This document shows, one piece after another, positions 9,199-18,273 of a DNA stretch of 64,000 nucleotides. Made by a program: the position numbers and the translations under genes. The stretch is from Novosphingobium sp. AP12 (lineage in GTDB: Bacteria; Pseudomonadota; Alphaproteobacteria; Sphingomonadales; Sphingomonadaceae). The DNA is taken from contig NZ_AKKE01000062.1 in assembly GCF_000281975.1 (NCBI RefSeq), positions 1 through 64,000 on the forward strand, in the 5' to 3' direction. Below the pieces are notes generated by a model. That model saw only the letters and a program-made list of their open reading frames with translations. It ran no database searches and was not told where the DNA came from. The first letter of the stretch is position 1; each line of letters opens with the position of its first letter.

Positions 9199-9960
9199 AT
9201 GGCGGACCGCCTGAGGCTTTACCAGCGCGTAGCGCAGGACATCGGGGCCGGCATCCGGAACGGGAACTACCCCGCAGGCAGCCGCCTGCCGGCGGAACGC
9301 GACCTGGCCGAGCGGTTCAAGGTCAGCCGGCCGACCATACGGGAGGCGATGATCGCGCTGGAAATCCGCTGTCTCGTCGAAGTGCGGCACGGCTCGGGCG
9401 TCTACGTCGCAGCGAACCAGCCGCCGGATCGGCCGCCCACGGAACTCAACGTCGGCGCCTTCGAACTGGTCGAGGCGCGGCTGATGTTCGAGGGTGAGGC
9501 CGCCGCGCTCGCCGCCACCGTGATGAGCGACGAGGGCGTCGCGCATCTCGGCGGTATCTTACAACGCATGGAGGGGTGCGACCCCGACTCCCCCGAGAAG
9601 CTTGCGCTGGACCGGCAGTTCCACATGGCGATCGCCGAGGGCACGCAGAGCACGCTCGTCGCGCAGGCGATCGAGCATCTGTGGGATCTGCGCGAGCAGT
9701 CGCCGCTGTGCCGCCACATGTTCGAGCAGGCCCGCCGCCTTGGCATCAATCCGCGCCCGGACGAGCATCGGCAGGTCTACGAGGCGCTCAAGGCGCGCGA
9801 TCCCGAACAGGCGCGCTTGGCCATGCGCGCACACCTTATGCGGGTGTCGGAAGACCTGCTGGCCGTCACCGAGCTCGAACTCATCGAAAAGGCGAGGCGC
9901 GAGATCGGCGAGAAGCGCCGCCGTATCGGCTCTGCGCCGGCGGCGAAGCCCTCCGCCTGA
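9199..9960 (+). CDS. FadR/GntR family transcriptional regulator (FCD domain)
   Basis: The 253-aa protein has an N-terminal winged helix (about residues 8-75) with the GntR signature LPAERDLAERFKVSRPTIREA and the wing VRHGSGVYV. A C-terminal all-helical FCD ligand domain follows (about 95-235), in which DRQFHMAI and DEHRQVYEAL carry histidines typical of the metal/ligand site. It is 58 nt downstream of glpD in the same direction. It is therefore the best candidate for the glycerol-gene regulator, in place of the DeoR-type GlpR of enterobacteria. The effector is unknown. Confidence 0.9.
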   Translation: MADRLRLYQRVAQDIGAGIRNGNYPAGSRLPAERDLAERFKVSRPTIREAMIALEIRCLVEVRHGSGVYVAANQPPDRPPTELNVGAFELVEARLMFEGEAAALAATVMSDEGVAHLGGILQRMEGCDPDSPEKLALDRQFHMAIAEGTQSTLVAQAIEHLWDLREQSPLCRHMFEQARRLGINPRPDEHRQVYEALKARDPEQARLAMRAHLMRVSEDLLAVTELELIEKARREIGEKRRRIGSAPAAKPSA

Positions 9961-10085
9961 CCGCCGAGCTTCGCTGAAGGACATCGTTCGACCGGACATG
10001 GTGGCAACCTCTCCGGAATGCCTTGATCTCCGCTCGAATCCACCGCAAGCGGTGCCTTCCCACGTGCTCCCATCCTGGCAGGCCA

Positions 10086-13000
10086 ATGCAAGTCAATTCC
10101 AGTCGCGCCGCTCCCCATTCCCAGCGGAGCTTTGACCTACGTCCGCTGTTCGGCCTTCTCGTGGCGGTGCTGTTCTTCATCGCCAGCGGCACGGTCGCCT
10201 ACCTGAACGTGCGGACCCTGCGCGACGATTCGGCGAGGATCTTCCACTCGCACGAGGTCATCGTGGCGATGGACGAGTTGCTTTCGGCCGTACAGGATGC
10301 CGAGACCGGCCAGCGCGGCTTTCTGCTGACGGGCAAGGATAAGTACCTCGAGCCCTACAGCGCCGCGATCGCCGCCGTCGATGCGCGCTTCGACGCGATC
10401 GCGACGCTGACGCGCGACAATTCCGCGCAGCAGGGCCGACTCGCACCGCTGCGCCACCACATCGACGCCAAGCTGGCCGAACTGCGTGAGACCATCGACA
10501 CCCGCCGCAATACCGGCGCCGCCGCCGCGCTCGCCATCGTCGACACCGATCGTGGCAAGATCGAGATGGACGAACTGCGCTCGCAGCTGAGCGTGATGAA
10601 ACAGGAGGAAGCGCGGCTGCGGGTCGAGCGGCAGGTCGAGATGGAGGCCGCCTATCAGTCCGCCTGGGTCAGCGGCGTGCTTTCGTGCTTCCTCGGCATC
10701 GTTCTGACGCTGGTGATCGGCCTGTTGGTCCGCCGCTCGGCCAAGGCTACCGAGGAGCGGCAGTGGCTGCAGTCCGGGCAAGTCGACCTCGGCGCGGCGA
10801 TGCTGGGTGACCAGCCGCTCGATCCGCTGGGCGAGAGCGTGCTGGCCTTCCTGGTGCGCTTCGTGGGGGCGCAGGCCGGTGCGATCTTCGCGTCCGACGG
10901 CGGCCATTACCGCCGCATCGCCTCCTATGGCGTGCCTGCCGACGCCGAGATCGTCGAGCGCTTCTCGCTGCGCCAGGGGCTGCTCGGCCAGGTCGCGGCA
11001 GACGGCAATCCGGTGCTGCTCGCGGACATTCCCGACGGCTACCTCAAGATCGGCTCGACTTTCGGCAGCGACAAGCCGCGTCACCTTATCATCGCCCCCG
11101 TCTTCGCGGACCAGACCGTGCAGGGCGTGATCGAGCTGGGCTTCCTTCAGCCGGTGAACCCGCAGACGCTGACGTTCCTTTCCGAGATTTCAGCCTCGGT
11201 CGGCGTCGCCCTGCGCTCGGCGCGTTACCGTGCGCAGTTGCAGCACCACGCCGAGGAACTGCAGGTCCAGAGCGAGGAACTGCGCGTCTCCAACGAGGAA
11301 CTCGAGGAGCAGGGCCGCGCGCTCAAGGAATCGCAGGCCAATCTCGAACAGCAGCAGGTGGAGCTGGAACAGACGAACTCGCAGCTCGAGGAACAGGCGC
11401 AGCTGCTGGAAAACCAGCGCGACGACCTCTCCCGCTCGAACGCGGCGGTGGAACTGAAGGCGCGCGAGCTGGAGCAGTCCAGCCGCTACAAGTCCGACTT
11501 CCTCGCCAACATGAGCCACGAGCTGCGCACCCCGCTCAACTCGCTGCTGATCCTTTCCAAGCTGCTGGGAGACAACCGGGGCGAGAACCTGACCGGCGAG
11601 CAGATCCAGTACGCGCGCACCATCGAGTCCGCCGGCAACGACCTGCTGGCACTCATCAACGACATCCTCGACCTCTCGAAGATCGAGGCCGGGCACCTTC
11701 AGGTTCGGCCTGAGTCCTTCCTCGTCGAGCGCATGGCGAGCGACCTGCGGCAAGTGTTCCAGCCCATCGCCACCAGCCGCAACCTCGAATTCGCCATAGC
11801 CATCGACCCGGATTGCGCAGGGTCGATCGAGACCGACCGCCAGCGGCTCGAGCAGATCCTAAAGAACCTGCTGTCGAACGCCTTCAAGTTCACCGAGACC
11901 GGCACCGTCAGCCTCGCCATTGAGCCGGACGGGGCGGACCGCCTGCTGATCTCGGTCACCGACACCGGCATCGGCATTCCGGAAGAGCAGCAGGCGGCGA
12001 TCTTCGAAGCCTTCCGCCAGGCCGACGGCACTGTCAGCCGCAAGTACGGCGGCACCGGCCTCGGCCTCTCGATCTCGCGCGAACTGGCGCGGCTGCTGGG
12101 CGGCTCGATCAGCCTGACGAGTGTTGCGGGGCAAGGCAGCCGCTTCACCATGTCGCTGCCGGTGACCTACCATCCCGGCGACGTCGCCGAGCGTCCGGAA
12201 CCGGCACCAATGGCCGCCATGCCGGCCCCCGCCCCGGCTGCTGTTTCCGCCCGTCCTGCGGCGCCAGTGCTCCGTCAGGTCGAGGACGACCGCGACGCAC
12301 TCAGCTCGGCCCAGCGGGTGCTGCTGGTGGTGGAGGACGACGCCGTCTTTGCCGGCATCGTACGAGACATCTCTCGCGAGATGGGCTTCCAGTGCCTCGT
12401 CACCGGCACCGCGGAGGAGGCGCTGCAGTTGGCGCGCACCTACAAGCCGCACGCGGTGGTGCTCGACGTCGGCCTGCCCGACCAGTCCGGCCTCGCCCTG
12501 CTCGACCGCCTCAAGCGCGACGTCGGGACGCGGCACATCCCGGTCCACGTCGTCTCGGGCAGCGACCATACGCAGACCGCGCTGGCGCTGGGCGCCATCG
12601 GCTACCTCATCAAGCCGGTGAAGCGCGATGAACTGGCGGGCGTGCTCGAGGCGCTGGCTTCCAAGCTGGCATCCTCCAGCCGCCGCGTCCTCATCGTCGA
12701 GGACGACGACGTGCAGCGCGACGCGGTGGGCCGCCTGCTCGCCTCAGGCGACGTCGAGACGGTGGGCGTGGCGAATGCCGCAGAGTGCCTGGAAGCGCTC
12801 AAGACGCAGACCTTCGACTGCATGGTGCTCGATCTCAACCTGCCCGACGCCAGCGGGTTCAGCCTGCTGGAGATGCTGTCCAAGGAGAACGCCTATTCGT
12901 TCCCGCCGGTCATCGTCTACACCGGCCACGACCTCACGCCCGAGGACGAGCAGCGCCTCCGCCGCTATTCGGATTCCATCATCATCAAGGGCGCCCGCTC

Positions 13001-13499
13001 GCCAGAACGCCTGCTCGACGAGGTGTCGCTGTTCCTGCACCAGGTGGTGACCGAGCTTCCGGCCGAGCAGCAGACGATGATCCGTGCCGCTCGCAACCGC
13101 GACGCCATCCTCGAAGGCCGCCGCATTCTCGTGGTGGAGGACGACGTACGCAACGTCTTCTCGCTCACCAACATCCTCGAGCCGCAGGGCGCGCTGGTGG
13201 AGATCGCCCGCAACGGCCAGGAAGCGCTCGACGCGCTTGAGACCGCAGCCGGAGACGAGGGCAAGCGGATCGACCTCGTGCTGATGGACGTGATGATGCC
13301 GGTGATGGACGGCCTCACCGCCACGCGCATCATCCGGCAGGACCCGCGCTGGGCCAAGCTGCCGGTCATCACTCTCACCGCAAAGGCCATGCCCGACGAC
13401 CAGGAGCGCTGCATCGAGGCGGGCGCCAACGACTACATGGCCAAGCCGCTGGACGTGGACAAGCTGCTCAGCCTCGTCCGCGTCTGGATGCCGCGCTGA
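10086..13499 (+). CDS. hybrid sensor histidine kinase: CHASE3-GAF-HisKA-HATPase-REC-REC-REC
   Basis: The ATG at 10086 gives 1137 aa. Two membrane helices (about residues 15-40 and 184-207) flank a CHASE3-type sensor containing AETGQRGFLLTGKDKYL. Then come a GAF domain, a glutamate-rich coiled coil, a HisKA domain with phospho-acceptor H478 in MSHELRTPLNSL, and an HATPase (SVTDTGIGIPEEQ, GGTGLGLSIS). Three receivers begin near 745, 867 and 1013, each with a phosphorylatable aspartate (VVLDVGLP, MVLDLNLP, LMDVMMP). It heads a tight operon with CheR, CheB and a second kinase, so it is probably the membrane input of a chemosensory-like relay. Confidence 0.93.
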   Translation: MQVNSSRAAPHSQRSFDLRPLFGLLVAVLFFIASGTVAYLNVRTLRDDSARIFHSHEVIVAMDELLSAVQDAETGQRGFLLTGKDKYLEPYSAAIAAVDARFDAIATLTRDNSAQQGRLAPLRHHIDAKLAELRETIDTRRNTGAAAALAIVDTDRGKIEMDELRSQLSVMKQEEARLRVERQVEMEAAYQSAWVSGVLSCFLGIVLTLVIGLLVRRSAKATEERQWLQSGQVDLGAAMLGDQPLDPLGESVLAFLVRFVGAQAGAIFASDGGHYRRIASYGVPADAEIVERFSLRQGLLGQVAADGNPVLLADIPDGYLKIGSTFGSDKPRHLIIAPVFADQTVQGVIELGFLQPVNPQTLTFLSEISASVGVALRSARYRAQLQHHAEELQVQSEELRVSNEELEEQGRALKESQANLEQQQVELEQTNSQLEEQAQLLENQRDDLSRSNAAVELKARELEQSSRYKSDFLANMSHELRTPLNSLLILSKLLGDNRGENLTGEQIQYARTIESAGNDLLALINDILDLSKIEAGHLQVRPESFLVERMASDLRQVFQPIATSRNLEFAIAIDPDCAGSIETDRQRLEQILKNLLSNAFKFTETGTVSLAIEPDGADRLLISVTDTGIGIPEEQQAAIFEAFRQADGTVSRKYGGTGLGLSISRELARLLGGSISLTSVAGQGSRFTMSLPVTYHPGDVAERPEPAPMAAMPAPAPAAVSARPAAPVLRQVEDDRDALSSAQRVLLVVEDDAVFAGIVRDISREMGFQCLVTGTAEEALQLARTYKPHAVVLDVGLPDQSGLALLDRLKRDVGTRHIPVHVVSGSDHTQTALALGAIGYLIKPVKRDELAGVLEALASKLASSSRRVLIVEDDDVQRDAVGRLLASGDVETVGVANAAECLEALKTQTFDCMVLDLNLPDASGFSLLEMLSKENAYSFPPVIVYTGHDLTPEDEQRLRRYSDSIIIKGARSPERLLDEVSLFLHQVVTELPAEQQTMIRAARNRDAILEGRRILVVEDDVRNVFSLTNILEPQGALVEIARNGQEALDALETAAGDEGKRIDLVLMDVMMPVMDGLTATRIIRQDPRWAKLPVITLTAKAMPDDQERCIEAGANDYMAKPLDVDKLLSLVRVWMPR

Positions 13500-13548
13500 G
13501 GTCTCCGTGGTCCTGGGAACAAACTTCTTGGGCGGGGGCTCCTGACGC

Positions 13549-14391
13549 ATGAACGACGGCGGCATGGACAGCGAGAAGATCGAGGACATCGAAATCCGGC
13601 TCCTGCTGGAGGCGCTCTACCGGCGGTATCACTACGATTTCCGCAACTACGCGCAGGCCTCGATCAAGCGCCGGCTCCGGCAGGCGCGCGAGCGGCAGGG
13701 GATCAAGACCTTCTCCGCCCTGCAGGACCGGATTCTCCACGATCCCGCCGTGGCCGCGCGAGTGGTGCGCTTCCTGACCGTGCAGGTCAGCGATTTCTTC
13801 CGCGATCCCAGCTACTTCAAGGCGATCCGCGAGAAGGTGGTGCCTCACCTCAAGACCTATCCCTCGCTCAAGATCTGGATTGCCGGGTGCAGCGCGGGGG
13901 AGGAACTGCACTCCTTTGCGATTCTGTTCCGCGAGGAAGGGCTGGAAGACCGCACGCTGTTCTACGCCACCGACATCAACCAGGAGGCGCTCGACGCGGC
14001 GGCGCGCGGCATCTACCCGCTCGACCGGATCGCCGCCTTCACCGAGAACTACCGGTTGGCGGGCGGCAAGGCCTCGCTCTCGGACTACTACACGACCGGC
14101 TACGGCGGCGCAGTGTTCGACAAGACCCTGCGCGAGCGGGTGGTGTTCTCGGACCACAGCCTCGTCACCGACGCGGTGTTCTCCGAGATGCAGCTGATCT
14201 CGTGCCGCAACGTCATGATCTACTTCGACAAGCCGCTGCAGGACCGCGCGGTCGGCCTGTTCCGGGATTCGTTGGCGCGCGGCGGGTTCCTCGGCCTCGG
14301 CTCGAAGGAGAGCCTGCGCTTTTCCGAGCATGCGGAGGCCTTCTCGGAATTCGTGCGCGAGGAGAAGATCTACCAGAGGCGCAAGGTTTGA
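13549..14391 (+). CDS. cheR: CheR-type protein-glutamate O-methyltransferase
   Basis: The protein (280 aa) has the N-terminal CheR helical domain (about 10-75) and a SAM-binding methyltransferase domain with IAGCSAGEELHSF (motif I), FYATDINQEAL (acidic SAM-ribose contact) and ISCRNVMIYFDK. It lacks the C-terminal pentapeptide or TPR extension of classical CheR. Classical CheR methylates chemoreceptor glutamates, but no chemoreceptor is encoded nearby; the kinase partner is the more likely context. Its TGA overlaps the TTG start of cheB. Confidence 0.93.
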   Translation: MNDGGMDSEKIEDIEIRLLLEALYRRYHYDFRNYAQASIKRRLRQARERQGIKTFSALQDRILHDPAVAARVVRFLTVQVSDFFRDPSYFKAIREKVVPHLKTYPSLKIWIAGCSAGEELHSFAILFREEGLEDRTLFYATDINQEALDAAARGIYPLDRIAAFTENYRLAGGKASLSDYYTTGYGGAVFDKTLRERVVFSDHSLVTDAVFSEMQLISCRNVMIYFDKPLQDRAVGLFRDSLARGGFLGLGSKESLRFSEHAEAFSEFVREEKIYQRRKV

Positions 14392-14963
14392 GCGCGGCCG
14401 AGCACCGGGCCGTGGCGATCGGCGCGTCGGCCGGCGCGATCCAGGCGCTGCTGCAGATCCTGCCTGCGCTGCCGGAGGATTACGCCCTGCCGGTGCTGGT
14501 GGTCGTCCATGTTCCGCCCGGGCGGCGCAGCGAACTGACCACGCTGTTCGCGGCCAAATGCCGGGTGCACGTGTGCGAAGGCGAGGACAAGCAGCCGATC
14601 GAGCCCGGCACCGTCACGTTCGCGCCGCCCGACTATCACATGCTGGTCGAGCCGGGTGGGACGATCTCGCTCTCGGCGGACGAGCCGGTGTACTTTTCCC
14701 GGCCCTCGATTGACGTGCTGTTCGAAAGCGCCGCGGACGCCTATGGTCCCGGCCTCGTCGGCGTGGTGCTGACGGGAGCCAACGAAGACGGGGCGCGGGG
14801 CCTGCGGGCCGTGGCGGAGGCGGGAGGCGTAACACTCGTGCAGGATCCGGCGACCGCATATGCGCGCGCCATGCCGCAGGCGGCGGTTGCGGCGTGCCGC
14901 AAGGCGACTGTGCTTGCGCTGGGCGGCATCGTCGAGGCCTTGCTCGCGGCGGGCACGCGGTGA
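14388..14963 (+). CDS. cheB: CheB-type methylesterase, catalytic domain only
   Basis: The protein (191 aa from a TTG start) comprises only the methylesterase domain. The catalytic triad is readable as Ser in AIGASAGAIQ, His in VVHVPPGRRS and Asp in TGANEDGARGL. No receiver domain is present, unlike chemotaxis CheB (about 350 aa), so it cannot be regulated by its own phosphorylation. The TTG at 14388 overlaps the cheR stop and has AGAGG 9 nt upstream; a GTG at 14412 is the alternative. Its stop overlaps the next start (TGATG), indicating strict translational coupling. Confidence 0.9.
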   Translation: MSAAEHRAVAIGASAGAIQALLQILPALPEDYALPVLVVVHVPPGRRSELTTLFAAKCRVHVCEGEDKQPIEPGTVTFAPPDYHMLVEPGGTISLSADEPVYFSRPSIDVLFESAADAYGPGLVGVVLTGANEDGARGLRAVAEAGGVTLVQDPATAYARAMPQAAVAACRKATVLALGGIVEALLAAGTR

Positions 14964-16129
14964 TGGTTCCGGCAATGGCGATCCCCGAAACTGCGGCGGA
15001 TGGCCCGGTCCATGTCCTGCTGGTCGACGACCTGCCCGCGAACCTGCTTGCGCTGGAAGCACTGTTGCGGCGCGACGATCTTGTCGTGCTCAAGGCCGCC
15101 TCGGGCGAGGAGGCGCTGGAGATGCTGCTGCGCCACGACGTCGCGTTGGCGCTGCTCGACGTGCAGATGCCAGGCATGGACGGTTTCGAACTGGCCGAAC
15201 TGATGCGCGGGAACGAGCGCACACGCCATGTCCCGATCATCTTCGTCACCGCCGGCAGCTCCGACAGCCAGCGCCGGTTCCGCGGCTACGAGGCGGGCGC
15301 GGTGGACTTCATCAACAAGCCTATCGAGCCGCACGTCCTGCGCAGCAAGGCCGACGTCTTCTTCGACCTCTACCGCCAGCGCCGCCAGATCGCCGCCCAG
15401 CGCGACGAGCTTGCCGCCGCGACGAAGATTCTGCGCGACGCGGACCGCGCCAAGGACCAGTTCCTTGCCGTGCTGGCCCACGAACTGCGCAATCCAGTTG
15501 CCGCGCTGATGAGCGGGCTCGACCTGCTGGGCCGCCCGCGCGCGCCCGAACAGGCCGACGAAATCCGCGCGCAGATGGAGCGCATGCTGTTCCACCTCGC
15601 CCGGCTGGTCGAGGACCTGCTCGACGTGTCACGGATCAGTGAGGGCAAGGTCTCGCTCAAGACCGGCAAGGTCGCGCTCAAGGATATCCTGCTCTCCGCG
15701 ATCGAGGGTAGCCGGCACAACATGGACGCCGCCGGACACACGCTATCCGTAGACATGCCAGAGGATGCGGTGTGGCTGGAGGCGGACTATACGCGGCTGG
15801 CGCAGGTCGTCGCAAACCTGCTCAACAACGCCGCCAAGTACACGCCGGCGGGCGGCAGGATCGAACTGGCCGCGCACCGCGACGGGGCCATGGTCGAGAT
15901 CCGCGTCGCGGACAACGGCGTCGGCATCCCGCCGCCGATGCAGGCGCAGATCTTCGAGATATTCACCCAGGTCGAGGATCACCGCTCCCGCGCGCAGGGA
16001 GGGCTAGGCATCGGCCTCGCGCTCGTGCGGCGCCTTGTGGCGCTTCACGGCGGCTCCATCGCGGTCGCGAGCGAGGGAGCAGGTAAGGGCAGCACTTTCA
16101 CGGTGCGCCTGCCGCTCCTGGCGTTCTAG
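14963..16129 (+). CDS. receiver-histidine kinase (REC-HisKA-HATPase)
   Basis: The 388-aa soluble protein opens with a receiver (about residues 15-130: VLLVDDLPANLLAL, phospho-Asp in LALLDVQMPGMDG, FINKP). It continues through a coiled linker into a HisKA domain with LAHELRNPVAALMSG and an HATPase with VANLLNNAAKYTP, VADNGVGIPPP and GGLGIGLALV. The domain order suggests that the receiver controls kinase activity. Start-stop overlap with cheB places it last in the four-gene operon; the upstream hybrid kinase is the probable phosphodonor. Confidence 0.92.
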   Translation: MVPAMAIPETAADGPVHVLLVDDLPANLLALEALLRRDDLVVLKAASGEEALEMLLRHDVALALLDVQMPGMDGFELAELMRGNERTRHVPIIFVTAGSSDSQRRFRGYEAGAVDFINKPIEPHVLRSKADVFFDLYRQRRQIAAQRDELAAATKILRDADRAKDQFLAVLAHELRNPVAALMSGLDLLGRPRAPEQADEIRAQMERMLFHLARLVEDLLDVSRISEGKVSLKTGKVALKDILLSAIEGSRHNMDAAGHTLSVDMPEDAVWLEADYTRLAQVVANLLNNAAKYTPAGGRIELAAHRDGAMVEIRVADNGVGIPPPMQAQIFEIFTQVEDHRSRAQGGLGIGLALVRRLVALHGGSIAVASEGAGKGSTFTVRLPLLAF

Positions 16130-16139
16130 CGGGAGCCGG

Positions 16140-16430
16140 TCACTGTGCTCCGAGGAGCAGGACGACCATGCCGCAGGCCGCTCCGATCAGGGCCAGCCAT
16201 ACCCATGCCTTCATCACGCTGCGGGCGTGGAAGACCGCCATCGCCGCGACCGTGAACACGGCGAAGCTCGAGATAGTCGCTCCGGTCGCGGCCTCGACGG
16301 GGTCGACGCCGAACTGGATCAGGAGGACAGACAGCGCGGCCGTGAGCAGCGCGGTCAGCGCATAGGCGCCTAGGGTTCCCGCGAGCACGCGTGAGGCGAG
16401 CGACCAGCGTTCCATGGCGGGCGCTCTCAT
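16140..16430 (-). CDS. DUF3649-family small membrane protein, iron-uptake associated
   Basis: The protein (96 aa) has three predicted helices: LASRVLAGTLGAYALTALLT, the segment around ATISSFAVFTVAAMAVF, and AWVWLALIGAACGMVVLLL. Length, topology and gene order fit the DUF3649 family found next to DUF3325 and PepSY proteins at siderophore loci. The biochemical role is unknown. Its ATG overlaps the stop of the preceding DUF3325 gene (ATGA at 16427-16430), and it is the last gene of the operon. Confidence 0.75.
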   Translation of the reverse strand: MRAPAMERWSLASRVLAGTLGAYALTALLTAALSVLLIQFGVDPVEAATGATISSFAVFTVAAMAVFHARSVMKAWVWLALIGAACGMVVLLLGAQ

Positions 16431-16720
16431 GGCTTTGCTTTCAGGCGCTGGATGCGCTCGCGGTTGGTGTTGGCCGTGACGGCGGCGAGGGCGGAGACCG
16501 TCAGCCAGCCGCACCAGGCCAGCGTCCCGTAGGCCCAGCCGAGCCCGCTCCCGCACGCGAAGAAGGCGAGAGCCAGCAGCGCAAACCCGCCTCGCCGCAT
16601 CTTGCGCGTCGTTGCGGCAGGCAGCTTGCGACGCAGCCAGTCCTGCTGGTGTCGGCCCATGGCCATCAACAGCAGGCCGAAGCCCGCCAGGCACAGCGCC
16701 AGTGTGAAGACGTGGATCAT
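16427..16720 (-). CDS. DUF3325-family small membrane protein
   Basis: The protein (97 aa) has an N-terminal helix (VFTLALCLAGFGLLLMAMGRH), a basic loop, and two further helices around FALLALAFFACGSGLGWAYG and WCGWLTVSALAAV. The motif MGRHQQDW and the operon position match DUF3325. Both ends overlap neighbours by 4 nt (PepSY gene before, DUF3649 gene after), so the three products are made in step and may form one membrane complex. Confidence 0.75.
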   Translation of the reverse strand: MIHVFTLALCLAGFGLLLMAMGRHQQDWLRRKLPAATTRKMRRGGFALLALAFFACGSGLGWAYGTLAWCGWLTVSALAAVTANTNRERIQRLKAKP

Positions 16721-18273
16721 GCGAAGGCCTCGCTGGATTCCCGCGATTTGCGGCGAGGGGCCGGCTGTGCGCGCCGGGTGAGGACGCGCCAGGAGGCGAA
16801 GGCGAAGACGGCAGCGAGTGCCAGCATGGTAAGGTCGAAGACGACGAACAGGGTGTCGCCATTCACCAGGCTCGCGATCAGGCCGCGCGATGTCGTCAGC
16901 GCGTTGACCACGGGCACCAGCGCGAACAGAACGGCGCAGGAGGCCAGTCCTTCGATCCAGGCCCTGCGCGCCGGGCGCGCCATGCCCCAGGCGAGCAGGC
17001 CGCCCCAGACGATGAACAGCCAGTTGATCTCCCAGTCGGCACGGTGCTCCAGTTGAAGCGGTAGCAGCCGGTTGGCGAGGAAGTAGGCGGCGATGCCCGC
17101 CGGCGTGCCGGCGATCACGCCGACGTTGAGGCGTTCGGCGAGCCAGAAGCCGAAGTGCGGGCGTGCAGGGTCCGGCAGGCGCGCCCGGCGCTTGACCGTC
17201 CACAGCACGAGGCCGGTCGCCACCATCACCGTCCCGAACACGCCCGACATGAAGTAGAGCGCCCGCAGCTCCCAGCCGGAGAAGCGCCCGGCGTGGAGGT
17301 CGATCATCGTGCTCTGGGTGAGCGTGGCGGCACCGGGTATGGGCGGGACCGCCAGTAATTGTCCGGTCACCGGGCTGATATTGACCGGGCCGCGCGGTCC
17401 GCCGAAGGCATCGACCTGCGGGTAGATCGCGAGCGTGGCGCCCGCGTCGCCGGGGTTGTTCACAGTGACGAAGCTGGCGCGGAATCCCGGCCGGGCTTCG
17501 GCGGCGCGGGCGAAAAGGTCTTTCAGCGGCATCATCGGCGCGGGATCGCCGGTCACGCTGGCCTCGGGCCCGGTGGGGAAGGCGGCGGCATAGTACGCCT
17601 CCTGCGAGGGGAAGCTCGCGCTGATCGCCCATGGCATCAGCGTGAACAGCAACGTGACGAGTCCGGTGTATGTGATCATCGTCAGGAACGGCAGCGCCAG
17701 CACGGCAGTGACGTTATGCGCGTCGAGCCAGGAGCGCTGGCCCTTGCCGAAACGCAGCATGAAGAAGTCGGCGAAAATCTTCTTGTGCGTCACCACGCCC
17801 GAGACGATCGCCACCAGCATCGCGAGCGCGGCGATACTGACGAGGTAGCGAGCCCACATCACCGGCATGTAATGCAGGTCGAAGTGCATGCGGTAGAGGA
17901 AGAAGCCGCCCCTGGTGTCGCGCGGCTCCACCTGGGCACCGGTGCGCGAATCGAGCAGCACCTCCGCCCCGTCGCCGCGCCGGTCGCCGGGCTTGGCCCA
18001 CGAAACCGTGAACGCATCTCCGCCGCGGCCGTCCGGTAACGACAGCGTCCAGGAGCCGGCACCCGCACCTCTTTCCCGCAACACGGCATCGGCCGCGTCC
18101 AGCGCCCGCGGAGTGACGGCTCCCGTAGCGATCTCGGGCCGCATCCAGCGCGAAATTTCCTGCTGGTAGTATGCGCTCGTCCCGAACAGGAAGATCACGA
18201 ACAGCACCCAGCCCGGCAGCAGCCCGGTCCAGGTATGCAACCAGGCCATGGATTGGCGGAACGTCGATTTCAT
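16717..18273 (-). CDS. PepSY-associated TM protein (PiuB-like, iron uptake)
   Basis: From the ATG at 18273, which has GGAGG 7 nt upstream, the protein is 518 aa; a start 34 codons earlier was rejected. It begins with an N-terminal helix (HTWTGLLPGWVLFVIFLFG), a periplasmic PepSY region, the central helices that follow MHFDLHYMPV, and several C-terminal helices. Conserved histidines near helices (HTWTG, MHFDLH, IDLHAGRFSG) could ligate haem or metal, as proposed for ferric-siderophore reductases of this family. It heads the operon with DUF3325 and DUF3649, about 97 nt downstream of a Fur-like box. No TonB-dependent receptor is adjacent. Confidence 0.88.
   Translation of the reverse strand: MKSTFRQSMAWLHTWTGLLPGWVLFVIFLFGTSAYYQQEISRWMRPEIATGAVTPRALDAADAVLRERGAGAGSWTLSLPDGRGGDAFTVSWAKPGDRRGDGAEVLLDSRTGAQVEPRDTRGGFFLYRMHFDLHYMPVMWARYLVSIAALAMLVAIVSGVVTHKKIFADFFMLRFGKGQRSWLDAHNVTAVLALPFLTMITYTGLVTLLFTLMPWAISASFPSQEAYYAAAFPTGPEASVTGDPAPMMPLKDLFARAAEARPGFRASFVTVNNPGDAGATLAIYPQVDAFGGPRGPVNISPVTGQLLAVPPIPGAATLTQSTMIDLHAGRFSGWELRALYFMSGVFGTVMVATGLVLWTVKRRARLPDPARPHFGFWLAERLNVGVIAGTPAGIAAYFLANRLLPLQLEHRADWEINWLFIVWGGLLAWGMARPARRAWIEGLASCAVLFALVPVVNALTTSRGLIASLVNGDTLFVVFDLTMLALAAVFAFASWRVLTRRAQPAPRRKSRESSEAFA

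Noticed and set aside
16427..17632. 401-codon frame extending upstream of the DUF3325 gene
   Set aside because: Only the last 97 codons resemble a protein family; the upstream part lies over the PepSY gene in another frame.
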